In this document: positions 43,509 to 53,650 of the stretch, piece after piece
Numbering within the stretch: position 1 is the first letter of the stretch
Layout of the letters: each line of letters opens with the position of its first letter
Assembly (NCBI RefSeq): GCF_014645615.1
Contig: NZ_BMMB01000005.1
Span: 496,001-560,000, forward strand
Source: Paenibacillus hunanensis
GTDB taxonomy: Bacteria; Bacillota; Bacilli; Paenibacillales; Paenibacillaceae
Reading direction: 5' to 3'
DNA length: 64,000 nt
Program-made: the position numbers and the translations under genes
The notes under the pieces: generated by a model
What the model was told of the DNA's origin: nothing
Database searches by the model: none
Seen by the model: the letters and a program-made list of their open reading frames with translations, nothing else

Positions 43509-46500
43509 TTACGATGGAGTGGTACCATCGATCAGCTTGGCTTGCATCAGCAGACGCTGTACAATCGCGGCTGTCTCTGCACGACTCAAATGCTGAGTCG
43601 GTGCCAGACCTTTGGAATTGCCTTGCACAAGACCACTTTGTACCGCAGTAGCCACCGCATCCCGTGCCCACGATGCTACAGCAGCATGATCAGCAAAAGG
43701 TGCAAGTGTGCTTGCTGTATCGGCTGTTGCCGTATCGAGTTTAGCTAGCTTCATCGCACGAGTGAGCATCACCAGTGCCTCTTGACGCGTCACTGTGCGA
43801 TCAGGCCCGAAGCTACCATCTGCATAGCCCTGAATCAGACCATAGCGAGCGGCCTGAGCTACTGCACCTGCATACCAATCCGATGTGTTCACATCGTTAA
43901 AGGTAGAGCCACTACCGTTCTCTGCCAGTCCAAGTGCACGTACCATAATCGCTGCCAGCTCGGCGCGTGTCACCTCTGCATTCGGGTTGTAATGATCGGC
44001 ATCCACACCGTTCACAATCATACGCGATGCCATATCATTGACCGCTTGCTCTGACCATTTACCACTCACATCGGCAAATGTTTTCGGATGCCAGATCAGC
44101 GAATAATCACTATTGGTCAAGCTGTTGATCACCGCATAGAATTTGCCATCACGCGAAGTGATGAAGGTGGGTACATGGTGTACAGTGCCATCTGCATTTT
44201 GTACAACAGCAGTCGTCACTTTAGATGGATCGACACCATCTGGTAATGGAATCTCGCGCTCAACATATTGATTGAATTGATCTACATTGACCGTTTTGCC
44301 GCCGTAAGAAGCGGACACTTCAAAGGAAATCGGCTTCGTCACCAGTGTATAATTTTTCTGCGACGCCGATTGCTCTGCTTGCTGCGTGACAGCCGTCGAG
44401 CTTGTACCAATGGCTACATGAATTACGATATCCGACAGCTTCACGGCAGAACCGAGATTTTGAGATACCTGATCCACATTCACCTGATCAGCAGGTAGAC
44501 GATAGGTACCGCTGGCTGTCTGTACTTCCATAATCGCTTGCTTGTTTTCCATCGCTTTGACCGTTTCACCTGTCAGCACAACAGATACCTGTTGAATATT
44601 TTTGTCTGCAACAGGAACGACGATAACAGGCTGTCCCGATGATTGCTGCAAACGATCTGCCAGCTTCGCAGGATCGATCGTCGCGGTCATCGTTGTGCGT
44701 CCATTCGTCGTTGTTGTGGCACCATTTGCAATCTGGTCATACGTCTTGCCATCTACGACAACACGCAAGCCTGGATTGGTCGGTGGTGCTGGTGTTGTTG
44801 GTGTAGTAGTGGTTGGATTGGCTGTACCTCCACCGCCTCCACCGGAGCTACCACCAGACGAGCCGGAACCGGAATTGCTGGAATTGTTAGAGCTATCTTT
44901 TGCACGATTCACTACGATGGTGTACGTACGCAGATTGCCATCTTTATCTGTAACAGTTACCGTGATTGTGCTTGTTCCAACAGCCAGCTGCAAATCTGGC
45001 GAAGAACTACCACCGAATAACGTGTACGGCCCGGCTACAACCCCTCCTGTAGCGCCGTATACACTGGCGGTCACGGTACCATATACCGAATCCGTTACAC
45101 TTGCCTGAACATTCAGACTTTTCACGCTATTGCCTACATTCGCCGTATACTGTGTAATATCTGGAGAGAATGCAGGGCTTAATTGTAGTGGAGCAATTGA
45201 AAGCTCGCTCAGTGCTGGCGTGCCCGGCTGTGGTGCTTGTGCCAGCATCGCTGTCATTTCATTGGAGATTGGACTGTCCTCTGCCTTTGTTGCCGCCTTG
45301 ATGACAAAATAGTAGCGCACACCTGGCGTCAGTCCAGTTACTTTAATCTGTTTTGCCGTTCCATCTAAAATCTGATAAGGTGGCCCATACATACCGGAGA
45401 TGGAAGAGACGAATACTTCATAGGCAATCGCGTTATTTACAGGTTCCCATGAGAGTGTCACGTCGTTCGGAGTAACGATTGGTTCATTCTGTACAGGAGC
45501 AGGAACCTTGCCACTGACTGCAATTTGTGCCCAGCCTTTAACGACATCCTCATCACTCACCTGTACGATATACACATATTGATTGGACGTTGCAGGGAAT
45601 GGAGTACCTAGATCAACAAATTGAGTGTAGCCTAACTCTGTTGCCTTTTTACCTGTCGCTGGACGCTTATAATCGTTAGGCCCACCTACTGCAAACTTAT
45701 ACGTATTCGAATCCGGCAATGCCGCAATCTTAGCCGTATTCGGGATATCACCCGGTTTAACAATAATATCGCTTAGTACAGGTACAGCCTGAGCCACCAG
45801 ATCAGGGATGATCGGGAAGTCATTCCAGCGCACAATGTTATCACCTGCAAGCTGTACAATCGTCAGATTCGTATTGTTACCTACCTCGATATCCTGATCA
45901 CGCTGCAATGGATTGGTGTAGATGGTATTGGTATCGCCTACCAATGGACGTTGCAGCACACCATTAATCGAAAATGTATACTTATACGCAAATTCAGGTG
46001 GCAAATTCGCAATTCGAATCGTTCCCGGCTGGCTTCCCGGTACGATCGTTGGCCCCGTCAGCAAAGAAACCTGTTCCGGAATCGTCACACTCACCTCGGA
46101 CGAGTACGGGCTTTGCCCCTCCATCGTAGTTGCTTTTATCGCAAAATAATACGTTTTGCCTGGCTCCAGATTCTTCACCGTATACACGCCATCTGTATTG
46201 CCTACTGTCGCTACAGGTGTCGTATCGTACACGCCAGATTGAGTACCTTTGTAAAGGGTATACTCGGATACCGAGGCATCCAGCGTCCAGCTAAGCTGTG
46301 CAGACTGTCGATCACGCAGAACCTGTACGCCCGTTGGTGCCGGGATCGTTGGAGCAGCTGTGAATATTGCTGCTCTTACTTTTGATGAATCGGAAAAGAA
46401 TAGATAGATGAACTTACCGCTTGGATCAGGGATAAGCGTTGGAGCAGAACCATCTGACATTTGGTTTTCTAGTCCACTACTCGCATCTGTCCATGTCGTG

Positions 46501-47579
46501 CCATCATATAAAGCAGTCTTCATGTCACCATCGTCTATCCAGCGTACCAGTAACTGATTGTCTACTACCGATAGAAAAGGAGTGTAGGCTCCCTTGTTCG
46601 ATGTTGTAGGTACTACGCTATCCCCTACGGGTTGCCATGTATCACCATCATAGGCTTTGAGACGAATCGCTGCCGGGTCATCACGCCACGCCGCATATAG
46701 CTTGCCTTTATATTCTTGTAGAGAAAGGGAAACCTGTGATTGTGTGATCGAATCGGCAATACCTGCACTACCCGATACATTGACCCAGCTTCCATTTGCT
46801 GTACGTTTCGTTACCACTACATATTTGGAGTATGGAGTACTCCCAAGTGACTCTGTCCACCCCATATAGAGTGAGCCGTTATAAGTGGCGAAAGCAGGAG
46901 CACCTACACTTGAATTCGGTTGAAGTGAAGAAAGTGGCTGATCATCAACCCACGATGTTCCTGTATATCTTTTCAATTTATTCACATAGGCTGTACCGTT
47001 AAACTCTGTATACGAAGCATACAAGTCTCCGTTGTAAGAAACGAGTGCAAAATAACGTGTATTCAATGTTGTGCTAGGGCCAGCTACTGGACCACCGGAT
47101 AATGACGTCCATGTGCCGTTTTGTAGTTTTTTGACATAGATGCCTTTATTGCTACCTGTACTTTGTTCATGCCAGATTACATACAGTTCATTGTTGTGAA
47201 CAGCGAGAGCTGGACTGCTAGCTGTCTGGCTGTTATCGATATTAAGTCCAGTTCCACCATCCGCCGCTTCCCAATTTCCATTAACCTGGGTCATGACTCG
47301 AACACGAGAAGTACTATTTCCCATCATCCCATAAATGGATTCGATAAAAGTCACATACAACTGACCATTCAACATCACTGCACTCGAACCACGATAATTC
47401 GCATTGGTTGAAGATGTATTACTCTTAATCCCACCATTATCAATAAACTGCCAGATCCCCGGCGTAATTGGTGTCGCCCCAGCCTGATGAGGTGCGATCA
47501 TTCCAATCATCAGCAACAAGACGACAAAGCTATTCATGACCTTTTGTCCCCGTTTTCTGAATAAAGCAGAAATACTCAT
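43509..47579 (-). CDS. SLH-anchored surface protein with propeller-like head, FnIII and cadherin-like domains
   Basis: 1,356-aa secreted protein. Signal peptide about 1-35 (KVMNSFVVLLLMIGMIAP core). About 40-400: seven repeats of some 50 aa, each with a motif like SPALAVHNNELYVIWHEQ or APAFATYNGSLYMGWTE, i.e. a probable seven-bladed beta-propeller. Then FnIII (about 405-490, PTGVQVLRDRQSAQLSW...YFAIKATT), two beta-rich modules (TIRIANLPPEFAYKY and NTAKIAALPDSNTYKF), a second FnIII (about 715-800), a cadherin-like sandwich (about 808-905, LSELSIAPLQLSPAFSPD) and a Gly/Ser/Thr/Pro linker. After a beta-rich spacer domain come three SLH repeats (about 1155-1356). No catalytic domain is recognised; adhesion or carbohydrate binding is the inference. 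ATG 47579 follows GGGGGAAATGGA; monocistronic. Confidence 0.85.
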   Translation of the reverse strand: MSISALFRKRGQKVMNSFVVLLLMIGMIAPHQAGATPITPGIWQFIDNGGIKSNTSSTNANYRGSSAVMLNGQLYVTFIESIYGMMGNSTSRVRVMTQVNGNWEAADGGTGLNIDNSQTASSPALAVHNNELYVIWHEQSTGSNKGIYVKKLQNGTWTSLSGGPVAGPSTTLNTRYFALVSYNGDLYASYTEFNGTAYVNKLKRYTGTSWVDDQPLSSLQPNSSVGAPAFATYNGSLYMGWTESLGSTPYSKYVVVTKRTANGSWVNVSGSAGIADSITQSQVSLSLQEYKGKLYAAWRDDPAAIRLKAYDGDTWQPVGDSVVPTTSNKGAYTPFLSVVDNQLLVRWIDDGDMKTALYDGTTWTDASSGLENQMSDGSAPTLIPDPSGKFIYLFFSDSSKVRAAIFTAAPTIPAPTGVQVLRDRQSAQLSWTLDASVSEYTLYKGTQSGVYDTTPVATVGNTDGVYTVKNLEPGKTYYFAIKATTMEGQSPYSSEVSVTIPEQVSLLTGPTIVPGSQPGTIRIANLPPEFAYKYTFSINGVLQRPLVGDTNTIYTNPLQRDQDIEVGNNTNLTIVQLAGDNIVRWNDFPIIPDLVAQAVPVLSDIIVKPGDIPNTAKIAALPDSNTYKFAVGGPNDYKRPATGKKATELGYTQFVDLGTPFPATSNQYVYIVQVSDEDVVKGWAQIAVSGKVPAPVQNEPIVTPNDVTLSWEPVNNAIAYEVFVSSISGMYGPPYQILDGTAKQIKVTGLTPGVRYYFVIKAATKAEDSPISNEMTAMLAQAPQPGTPALSELSIAPLQLSPAFSPDITQYTANVGNSVKSLNVQASVTDSVYGTVTASVYGATGGVVAGPYTLFGGSSSPDLQLAVGTSTITVTVTDKDGNLRTYTIVVNRAKDSSNNSSNSGSGSSGGSSGGGGGGTANPTTTTPTTPAPPTNPGLRVVVDGKTYDQIANGATTTTNGRTTMTATIDPAKLADRLQQSSGQPVIVVPVADKNIQQVSVVLTGETVKAMENKQAIMEVQTASGTYRLPADQVNVDQVSQNLGSAVKLSDIVIHVAIGTSSTAVTQQAEQSASQKNYTLVTKPISFEVSASYGGKTVNVDQFNQYVEREIPLPDGVDPSKVTTAVVQNADGTVHHVPTFITSRDGKFYAVINSLTNSDYSLIWHPKTFADVSGKWSEQAVNDMASRMIVNGVDADHYNPNAEVTRAELAAIMVRALGLAENGSGSTFNDVNTSDWYAGAVAQAARYGLIQGYADGSFGPDRTVTRQEALVMLTRAMKLAKLDTATADTASTLAPFADHAAVASWARDAVATAVQSGLVQGNSKGLAPTQHLSRAETAAIVQRLLMQAKLIDGTTPS

Positions 47580-47734
47580 TCCATTTCCCCCTTGAATGAC
47601 TACATAGATATTGCAGACATTGTAACAGGGCACCACTCAACATTTTCTCAACAATTACAGGTAAAAAGGTCTAAAAAGCATGAAAAAGTAAGTATTTTTA
47701 CCTATTTTTTCGAAAATAAGCGACAAAATAAAAA

Positions 47735-47759
47735 AAGATACGCCAAAACGGCGTATCTT
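47735..47759 (-). terminator. Intrinsic terminator of the SMI1/KNR4 gene
   Basis: Minus strand AAGATACGCC-gtttt-GGCGTATCTT followed by TTTTT; 155 nt after the stop. Confidence 0.85.
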
Positions 47760-47912
47760 CGACGAGAGAATCGATCGCTTGCAGTCGTATACAAAGAGGA
47801 TACATCTCCATATCATCTTACTTATTTCGACCGTAACGTTGAAGTGAAATCTCTAAGAACGATGTGAAAGAGTAACGATCGCCCTGCTTATTTAAGTGTA
47901 ACGAGAACTTCA

Positions 47913-49268
47913 TTAACTCCGCTTAAAATAATCTTCCGGCAATCCAAGCTTCTGTAAGCCCTCTTTAAACGTCACACTAAAGGTAGGATGGTTCCGATAC
48001 TCTTCCTGCCACATCGCTGCATACAAAGGCAACAGGCGCTCATGCGGAATCATGCCCCAGTACGTGACGATCTGCTGACGTAGCTGAGGTGAAGCATTCA
48101 ATATGAACTGCTCCACTAGCTCGATATCTCGCTCCTTCTCCACGCAATCGCGCGTGGCATATATCGCCGCTAATTGTATCTCTTCATCCGAGCTATGCAG
48201 CACATGCTCATAGTCCCGTAACGTCACACCCGGCTCCTCATGCAAAATATATCCGGCAAAACGAAGTGCTTCCGCCTGCTCAATCCGATCCAGCTGCTTC
48301 ATAATGATCGGTACGAATTCGGCTGTAGGGTAGTTCTCACGCGAATGATACACCATCTGTAGCGCTAGCAGCAGGTCATCCGCATCGCCAGAGGTTAGAA
48401 GCTGTAGCACATATGGCTTGCCCTGCTCTGGTGTGTTTTTATAAATTAATCGAATCGCTATTAATTGATGCTCACGCGCGACATTCCCCTGCTCGCTGGC
48501 ACCCCTAGATACTAGATGATGCAGAAAATCTAACCCCTCTGGCGATAGCCTTTTAAACTTAAACATCGCCTGTAGCGCATCCGCTTGGATGTGCTGTTCG
48601 GCTGTATGCTGATACGTATGTAGCAGCGCCTGTTCATCGCCCGGCATACGCGCGCCAAACCAGCTTCGATGATAGTCCAGCAAAAACTCGTCCAGCCAGC
48701 GTTCATACCAGTCCAGAAAGGTCAGATCGTAAACGAAGAAAAACGGAGCATCCTCATAAAAGTCATTCGTATATACGATTCTACCGCGATATTCCCCATC
48801 CAGTACGAGATACATATCATAATCACAGCCCTGTGTGCCAATACATAGCATACCGCCGAGAATCTGACTGCTCGTCTGCTCATACTGCTCGTCGGAAATA
48901 TCCTCATCCCAGATGAGCGGCGCAATCAACTGGTTCCACTCTGCTCTGGGCATGCGCGGACGCAGAATCGCCGGTAACGATAGCGCAAGCGGCTCCGTGT
49001 ACGAGGTCGCTTCTTCCAGCGAATAGATGCCGTAATACGGGCCTGCTCCGCCGTTACCGATCTCTAACAGAAACTGAGCAAAGGGCTCAGGAAGTACGAG
49101 TCCATGTTCTCTCTGCCACTGTTCAAGCTCCGCCTGCGAGAGAACCGGGTCCATCTGATATTCATGCGAGCTGGAGCCAAATTCCGTAAATTCGGTATCC
49201 TGAGCCTTGACCAGCTCTAGCTTGCGCTTGATCGCATGGAGCTGGGCTTGCATATCGTTCGTGTTCAT
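47913..49268 (-). CDS. SMI1/KNR4 (SUKH) domain protein with HEAT-like repeats
   Basis: 451 aa, cytoplasmic. Residues about 35-190 form a SUKH/SMI1-KNR4 domain: LSQAELEQWQREHGLVLPEPFAQFLLEIGNGGAGPYYGIYSLEEA (key blocks LPEPFAQFLLEIGNGGAGP and YGIYSLEEA), later LCIGTQGCDYDMYLVLDGEYRGRIVYTN. The remainder is helical with HEAT-like pairs (LLALQMVYHSRENYPTAEFVPIIMKQLDRI, HSSDEEIQLAAIYATRDCVE). SUKH proteins include many immunity proteins of contact-dependent toxins; others are housekeeping, and no toxin lies next to this gene. AAAGGAAAATGACAG precedes the ATG. Confidence 0.8.
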   Translation of the reverse strand: MNTNDMQAQLHAIKRKLELVKAQDTEFTEFGSSSHEYQMDPVLSQAELEQWQREHGLVLPEPFAQFLLEIGNGGAGPYYGIYSLEEATSYTEPLALSLPAILRPRMPRAEWNQLIAPLIWDEDISDEQYEQTSSQILGGMLCIGTQGCDYDMYLVLDGEYRGRIVYTNDFYEDAPFFFVYDLTFLDWYERWLDEFLLDYHRSWFGARMPGDEQALLHTYQHTAEQHIQADALQAMFKFKRLSPEGLDFLHHLVSRGASEQGNVAREHQLIAIRLIYKNTPEQGKPYVLQLLTSGDADDLLLALQMVYHSRENYPTAEFVPIIMKQLDRIEQAEALRFAGYILHEEPGVTLRDYEHVLHSSDEEIQLAAIYATRDCVEKERDIELVEQFILNASPQLRQQIVTYWGMIPHERLLPLYAAMWQEEYRNHPTFSVTFKEGLQKLGLPEDYFKRS

Positions 49269-49398
49269 CTGTCATTTTCCTTTCTTCGAGGGGATGGAAT
49301 ACACCTTATTGATGTTGCCAGCGATGATACATGCGTCTGGCTATAGCCTTACACTTTCCCGATTAAAATCAGCCACACAGCATTCTGCTACAAATACT

Positions 49399-50082
49399 CT
49401 ACTTGGCATCCTTCTCTGCAATAATCTGTTCAATCCCGAGCAGAATAACACGCAGCCCGAATTCAAACGCATGATCGGAACCCATCAGCTCAAATAACTG
49501 CTGCGTGTACATGCGGCGAAATAATGACGTGTCCTCATCATTCATCTTATCCATTATACCGAGCATCTCATCATCCAGCTCCGCATGCCGCTGTTCTGAA
49601 ATCGCCTCTGCATTGCGCTCCTGCTGATAACGATCCAGCACGAAAAATAGCACAAAATTCGCTAATGTCGTCACCGCCTGCATCCGCTCATCCGGCTCCA
49701 GCGGCGTATCCTCTACACAGCGTAGCATATAGTTCGTAAACCGGATCATATCCGGCTCGAACGGCATCGTCACCATCATCATCTGAGTGGAACACGGATA
49801 CTGACTGAGCACACGGCGCATCGTCACCGCTAGCTCGGTGGAGCGTTCCTTCCAATCGCCCTGACTCTGGCACTGCTCTACGATTAGCTTGGATACCTGA
49901 TTCGCCAATCCCTGATACAGATGCTGCTTGCTTTTGAAATGCCAGTAAAGGGACGGTGCCTGAATCCCCAGCCGATCGGCAAGTCGGCGCATACTGAGCT
50001 TTTCGATGCCGTCCTCGCCCAGCAGCTCCCATGATGCCTCCAAAATTTTATCCTCTGAAATTTGAGGCTGTTGTTTTTTCAT
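49399..50082 (-). CDS. TetR-family repressor of the adjacent MATE gene
   Basis: 227 aa. N-terminal helix-turn-helix (about 10-55): ILEASWELLGEDGIEKLSMRRLADRLGIQAPSLYWHFKSKQHL, with recognition helix QAPSLYWHF typical of the Tn10-TetR subgroup. The C-terminal ligand domain is of the TetR_C type. AAAGGACGAATTCAT before ATG 50082 excludes the longer frame. Three copies of a 13-bp operator-like sequence lie in the region between it and the divergent MATE efflux gene, so it is almost certainly an autorepressor that also represses the pump. The same 13-mer occurs once more, upstream of mtnK. Confidence 0.88.
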   Translation of the reverse strand: MKKQQPQISEDKILEASWELLGEDGIEKLSMRRLADRLGIQAPSLYWHFKSKQHLYQGLANQVSKLIVEQCQSQGDWKERSTELAVTMRRVLSQYPCSTQMMMVTMPFEPDMIRFTNYMLRCVEDTPLEPDERMQAVTTLANFVLFFVLDRYQQERNAEAISEQRHAELDDEMLGIMDKMNDEDTSLFRRMYTQQLFELMGSDHAFEFGLRVILLGIEQIIAEKDAK

Positions 50083-50111
50083 ATGAATTCGTCCTTTAAT
50101 TTGCGATTTAT

Positions 50112-50193
50112 CTAACACTGTAAGTTTATGCTTTACTTTTGATTATTCTCATGATACCATCTAACACTGTAAGGCACAAACTAACAGTGTTAG
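50112..50193. promoter_or_regulatory. Three TetR-type operators
   Basis: CTAACACTGTAAG at 50112-50124 and 50161-50173; CTAACAGTGTTAG (perfect palindrome) at 50181-50193. The last two are phased by exactly 20 bp. Confidence 0.85.
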
Positions 50194-50471
50194 ATTAAAA
50201 TTGTCATTATAGAGATAGCTGTTTTTTGTACATCGTTTACGTTTAGGCTAGCCGTTGCTGTATCAACCTGCGGTTCTTTTTCATTGATGTTGAATCGATC
50301 TTTGGTTTTTAGTCGTTTTGGTTTTTTAAGTTTTTTGAGTATTTTCAGCTGTTTTAGTTATTCATCATGTTATAAGCCACCATGACTCGTTATTGTTTGC
50401 ATTTCCCGTCCTACGTTGTCGCCCATTTGCTTCGTTCTATACTTATATCCTCAACAGAAAGCAGTGATCCT

Positions 50472-51824
50472 ATGGATACCGAAAACCTGCACTATTTTGA
50501 AAAAGCTCCGATTGCCAAGGCTGTTGCTCACTTCGCCGTTCCGATGATGCTGGGCACGTCGATGAGTGTCATTTATTCTATTTTGAATGCTTATTTTCTA
50601 GGGACGCTGCACAATACATCGATGCTCACTGCACTGGCGCTGACGTTGCCCCTGTTCGCTATCATTATGGCACTCGGCAATCTGATCGGTATGGGCAGCG
50701 GTACGTTTATTTCACGTCTGCTCGGCGAAAAGAGATATGACGATGCCAAGCATGTATCGTCGTTCGCCTTTTACAGCAGTCTGCTGCTCGGTATACTCGT
50801 TATTTTGATTGGCTTGCCGATGATCGACTCCATCGTAGGTAGTCTGGGAGCTACCCCAGAATCGTTTGCTTATACGAAGGATTATGTAACTGTGATGCTC
50901 ATCGGATCGCCTGTTGTCGTTTTGTTTTTCACGCTGGAAAATATCGTACGCTCGGAAGGCTCAGCGATTACGTCAATGGTCGGCATGATACTGAGTGTGG
51001 TCGTCAATATCGTGCTGGACGCGCTAGCGATCTTCGTGCTGCACTGGGGCGTGATCGGTGTCGCTACAGCAACCGTGCTCTCCAATCTTGTTGCCTGTGC
51101 CTTTTATACGCATCATCTAGGGCTGAAAAGCTCGTTTCTAACCGTCTCGATTCGCTGGTTCAAGATCAGTAAGGAAATTCTAAGTAATGTGTTCAAAATC
51201 GGTGTGCCTGTATTTGTGATGAGTGTCTTTCTTGGGGCGATGTCACTGATCTTTAACTATTTTCTGATTGAATATGGCGATAGCGCGGTGGCGGCGTATG
51301 GGATTTCGTCGCGTTTGATGCAATTTCCAGAGTTTATACTGATGGGCTTGTGCGAAGGGGTCGTGCCGCTCATCGCCTTCTCGTTTACCGCGAATATATT
51401 ACGAATGAAGCAAACGATTGGCTTTACGATCAAGGCGATTGTGGCGATGGCTATCGTATTTGGCATGGTGGTGTATATCGTGTCAGATCATCTGATCGGC
51501 TTATTTACAACGGATCCACAGCTGATCGCGATGGGCAGCTATATTTTACATGTAACGTTTCTATCGCTGTTCATTACAGGGGTGACCACGCTCGTGATCG
51601 GTATTTTTCAGGCGACCGGACAGGGTACAGCGGCGATGATCATGTCCGTCATTCAAGGCGTGACGCTCATCCCCGTGCTATTCGTAGCCAATCAGTTAAA
51701 TGGCTTCCACGGGGTGATCTGGTCGCTCGTCATTGCGGATGCGGTAGCATTTCTGGTGGGGGCAGGGTTGTTATATGGATTGCGGCATCGCTTGCAGCCG
51801 GATATCGAAAGTCTGGTGCACTGA
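50472..51824 (+). CDS. MATE-family multidrug efflux transporter
   Basis: 450-aa integral membrane protein with 12 predicted helices in two related halves, the MATE pattern: IAKAVAHFAVPMMLGTSMSVIYSILNAYFLG in helix 1 and VFKIGVPVFVMSVFLGAMSLIFNYFL at the start of half 2. GMGSGTFISRLLGEKRYDDA and CEGVVPLIAFSFTANILRMKQ are the conserved loops. Sodium- or proton-driven export of cationic drugs is expected, as in MepA and related pumps. Frame is open 30 codons upstream, but ATG 50472 (MDTENLHYF) begins at the conserved N-terminus; the ribosome site (GAAAGCAGTG) is only fair. Divergent from its TetR repressor. Confidence 0.9.
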   Translation: MDTENLHYFEKAPIAKAVAHFAVPMMLGTSMSVIYSILNAYFLGTLHNTSMLTALALTLPLFAIIMALGNLIGMGSGTFISRLLGEKRYDDAKHVSSFAFYSSLLLGILVILIGLPMIDSIVGSLGATPESFAYTKDYVTVMLIGSPVVVLFFTLENIVRSEGSAITSMVGMILSVVVNIVLDALAIFVLHWGVIGVATATVLSNLVACAFYTHHLGLKSSFLTVSIRWFKISKEILSNVFKIGVPVFVMSVFLGAMSLIFNYFLIEYGDSAVAAYGISSRLMQFPEFILMGLCEGVVPLIAFSFTANILRMKQTIGFTIKAIVAMAIVFGMVVYIVSDHLIGLFTTDPQLIAMGSYILHVTFLSLFITGVTTLVIGIFQATGQGTAAMIMSVIQGVTLIPVLFVANQLNGFHGVIWSLVIADAVAFLVGAGLLYGLRHRLQPDIESLVH

Positions 51825-51942
51825 GTAGCTCCTTCCATATTCGTGCCTGATTTTCGGCGATGGAATCGGTAGAGAATCGCTACAATAGGCGTATAGTACA
51901 GCTTATCACGATTCGCTATGATTTCATTTTGGAGGTCGAACT

Positions 51943-52722
51943 ATGTATCAACAACTCGAACAAGCCCAGCAATTCCACCAGCTCCATCAGCAGGCACACC
52001 CTCTTATTCTCGTGAACGCCTGGGATGCCGGAAGTGCACAGACGATACAGGAAGCAGGCGCACTGGCGATTGCGACAGGAAGCTGGTCGGTAGCTCATGC
52101 CCATGGCTACGAGGATGGCGAGCAGCTACCGTTTGAGCTGGTGCTGGCTAATGTACAGCGTATCTGTAAGCACAGCGATGTGCCTGTTACGATTGATATC
52201 GAAGGTGGTTACGGACAGACACCCGAGCAAATACAGCACAATGTTATACAGATTATTCAGTGTGGTGCTGTGGGGATCAATATGGAGGATCGATTGCGCG
52301 CAGGCGATGGCTTATACTCGATCCAGCAACAACAGGCACACCTTCGTGCTGCTTGTGCAGCGGCAGACGAAATGTCGATTGCGCTATTTATCAATGCGAG
52401 AACCGATATCTTTTTTCAGGCTGCTGTGGAGACGCATGATCATACGCATCTCGAAGCTACCATACAGCGTGCTCATGCGTATGCTGAGGCAGGCGCTCAT
52501 GGAATCTTCGTGCCTGGAATCTGTGATGAGCAGCTCATCCGTGAGCTATGTCAGCAGTCTCCGATTCCTGTGAACATCATGTTCTCGGCAGAGATGCCGT
52601 CCATTTCCACATTGACCGCCTGCGGCGTCGCTCGGATCAGCTACGGGCCGCATCCCTACCTACAGCTGATGGATGCACTGAAGCAATCCAGCATACGCGC
52701 ACTGGCAGGGCAATCCTTTTAA
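51943..52722 (+). CDS. Isocitrate lyase/phosphoenolpyruvate mutase superfamily enzyme
   Basis: 259 aa, cytoplasmic alpha/beta barrel. PLILVNAWDAGSAQTIQEAGALAIATGS at the N-terminus, VPVTIDIEGGYG (metal-binding Asp and Glu), GINMEDR and LFINARTDIFF are the superfamily landmarks (carboligase/PEP mutase-like). ISYGPHPY near the end suits the oxaloacetate/PEP-mutase-like group with unknown substrate. The active-site Cys loop of true isocitrate lyase (KKCGH) is missing, so it is not AceA. TTGGAGGTCGAACT precedes the ATG. Terminator at 52820-52861. Confidence 0.82.
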   Translation: MYQQLEQAQQFHQLHQQAHPLILVNAWDAGSAQTIQEAGALAIATGSWSVAHAHGYEDGEQLPFELVLANVQRICKHSDVPVTIDIEGGYGQTPEQIQHNVIQIIQCGAVGINMEDRLRAGDGLYSIQQQQAHLRAACAAADEMSIALFINARTDIFFQAAVETHDHTHLEATIQRAHAYAEAGAHGIFVPGICDEQLIRELCQQSPIPVNIMFSAEMPSISTLTACGVARISYGPHPYLQLMDALKQSSIRALAGQSF

Positions 52723-52819
52723 TCAATCGGATTGCTTGAGCGATCGCATCATGGGTATGTATAGACTGAATGCATCAGTACCATATCGCCATAAAATAGA
52801 ATCGTCCATAAAACATATA

Positions 52820-52861
52820 AGCCCCAGACTACCGAAGCATGGATCGGCGATCTGGGGCTAT
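52820..52861 (+). terminator. Terminator after the PEP mutase-like gene
   Basis: AAGCCCCAGA...TCTGGGGCT with TATTTTAA tail; could also act for the minus-strand oxidoreductase gene. Confidence 0.7.
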
Positions 52862-52967
52862 TTTAAGTATACGTAGTCATCCATTTAAAAATATAGAAGG
52901 AGTAGCACCACTAGCCATAGTGCTTATTTATAATCATGGAGAATGCTGGTGGCGCTATTATTCCTTA

Positions 52968-53558
52968 TTATTGCTTCGCTACATGCTCTCCTGCATAGTT
53001 CAGACCAGCACGATAGGCCTGCTCCAGCAAGCGCTCATAATGCTCTGGCTCCATTCCACTCGTTTCATATAAAAACTCCACATGGGAATCGGATACACCG
53101 CAGTAATCAGCAATGCCTACATTAAGTAAATTTTCAATCGCTGTGCGATAGTTACGCTTATCCATCTGTGCCTTCGATACACCGGTTAGCGTCAGCCACA
53201 GTACCTTCTGCAAATGCAGCTGATCCGCTCCATAGGCAAAGCCATTGTTCATCACGCGATCAATATAGCCCTTGAGCATCGCTGGCAAATGCCACCACCA
53301 GAGCGGGAAGACGAATGCGACAGCATCATGTCGTTTGAGACGCTCCATCTCGGTTTCGATTTGAGGGGAGAACTTCTGATGCGGCATCTCCATATTCGGC
53401 TCATCCATTCCTTGCAAAATCGGATCAAATCCAATCCGATGCAGGTCTACAATCTCATACTGGTGTCCAGCATCTTTCAAGCCTTGAGCAAAACGATCCA
53501 CTGCCCGAAAGGTTAGCGAATCCTGTCTTGGATGTGAAACTACGATTAACACGTTCAT
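52968..53558 (-). CDS. NAD(P)H-dependent oxidoreductase, flavodoxin-like fold
   Basis: 196-aa flavoprotein of the modulator-of-drug-activity/NQO family. LIVVSHPRQDSLTFRAVDRF is the FMN/FAD phosphate loop, DLHRIGFDPILQGMDEPNM the family loop, AFVFPLWWWHLPAMLKGYIDRVMNNGFAYG the active-site segment, and LTLTGVSKAQM the second flavin loop. Two-electron reduction of quinones or nitro compounds is expected. GAGGAGGATATCGAT precedes the ATG. Divergent from an HxlR regulator with two perfect palindromes between them, so induction by quinone-like stress through that regulator is likely. Confidence 0.88.
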   Translation of the reverse strand: MNVLIVVSHPRQDSLTFRAVDRFAQGLKDAGHQYEIVDLHRIGFDPILQGMDEPNMEMPHQKFSPQIETEMERLKRHDAVAFVFPLWWWHLPAMLKGYIDRVMNNGFAYGADQLHLQKVLWLTLTGVSKAQMDKRNYRTAIENLLNVGIADYCGVSDSHVEFLYETSGMEPEHYERLLEQAYRAGLNYAGEHVAKQ

Positions 53559-53650
53559 ATCGATATCCTCCTCGTTTCCTGAATGTAGGCTTGGTAGTCA
53601 TGATTACGGTCTAATGCTATTATAAACTTGTCTATTGTGGCGCGGAAGTA

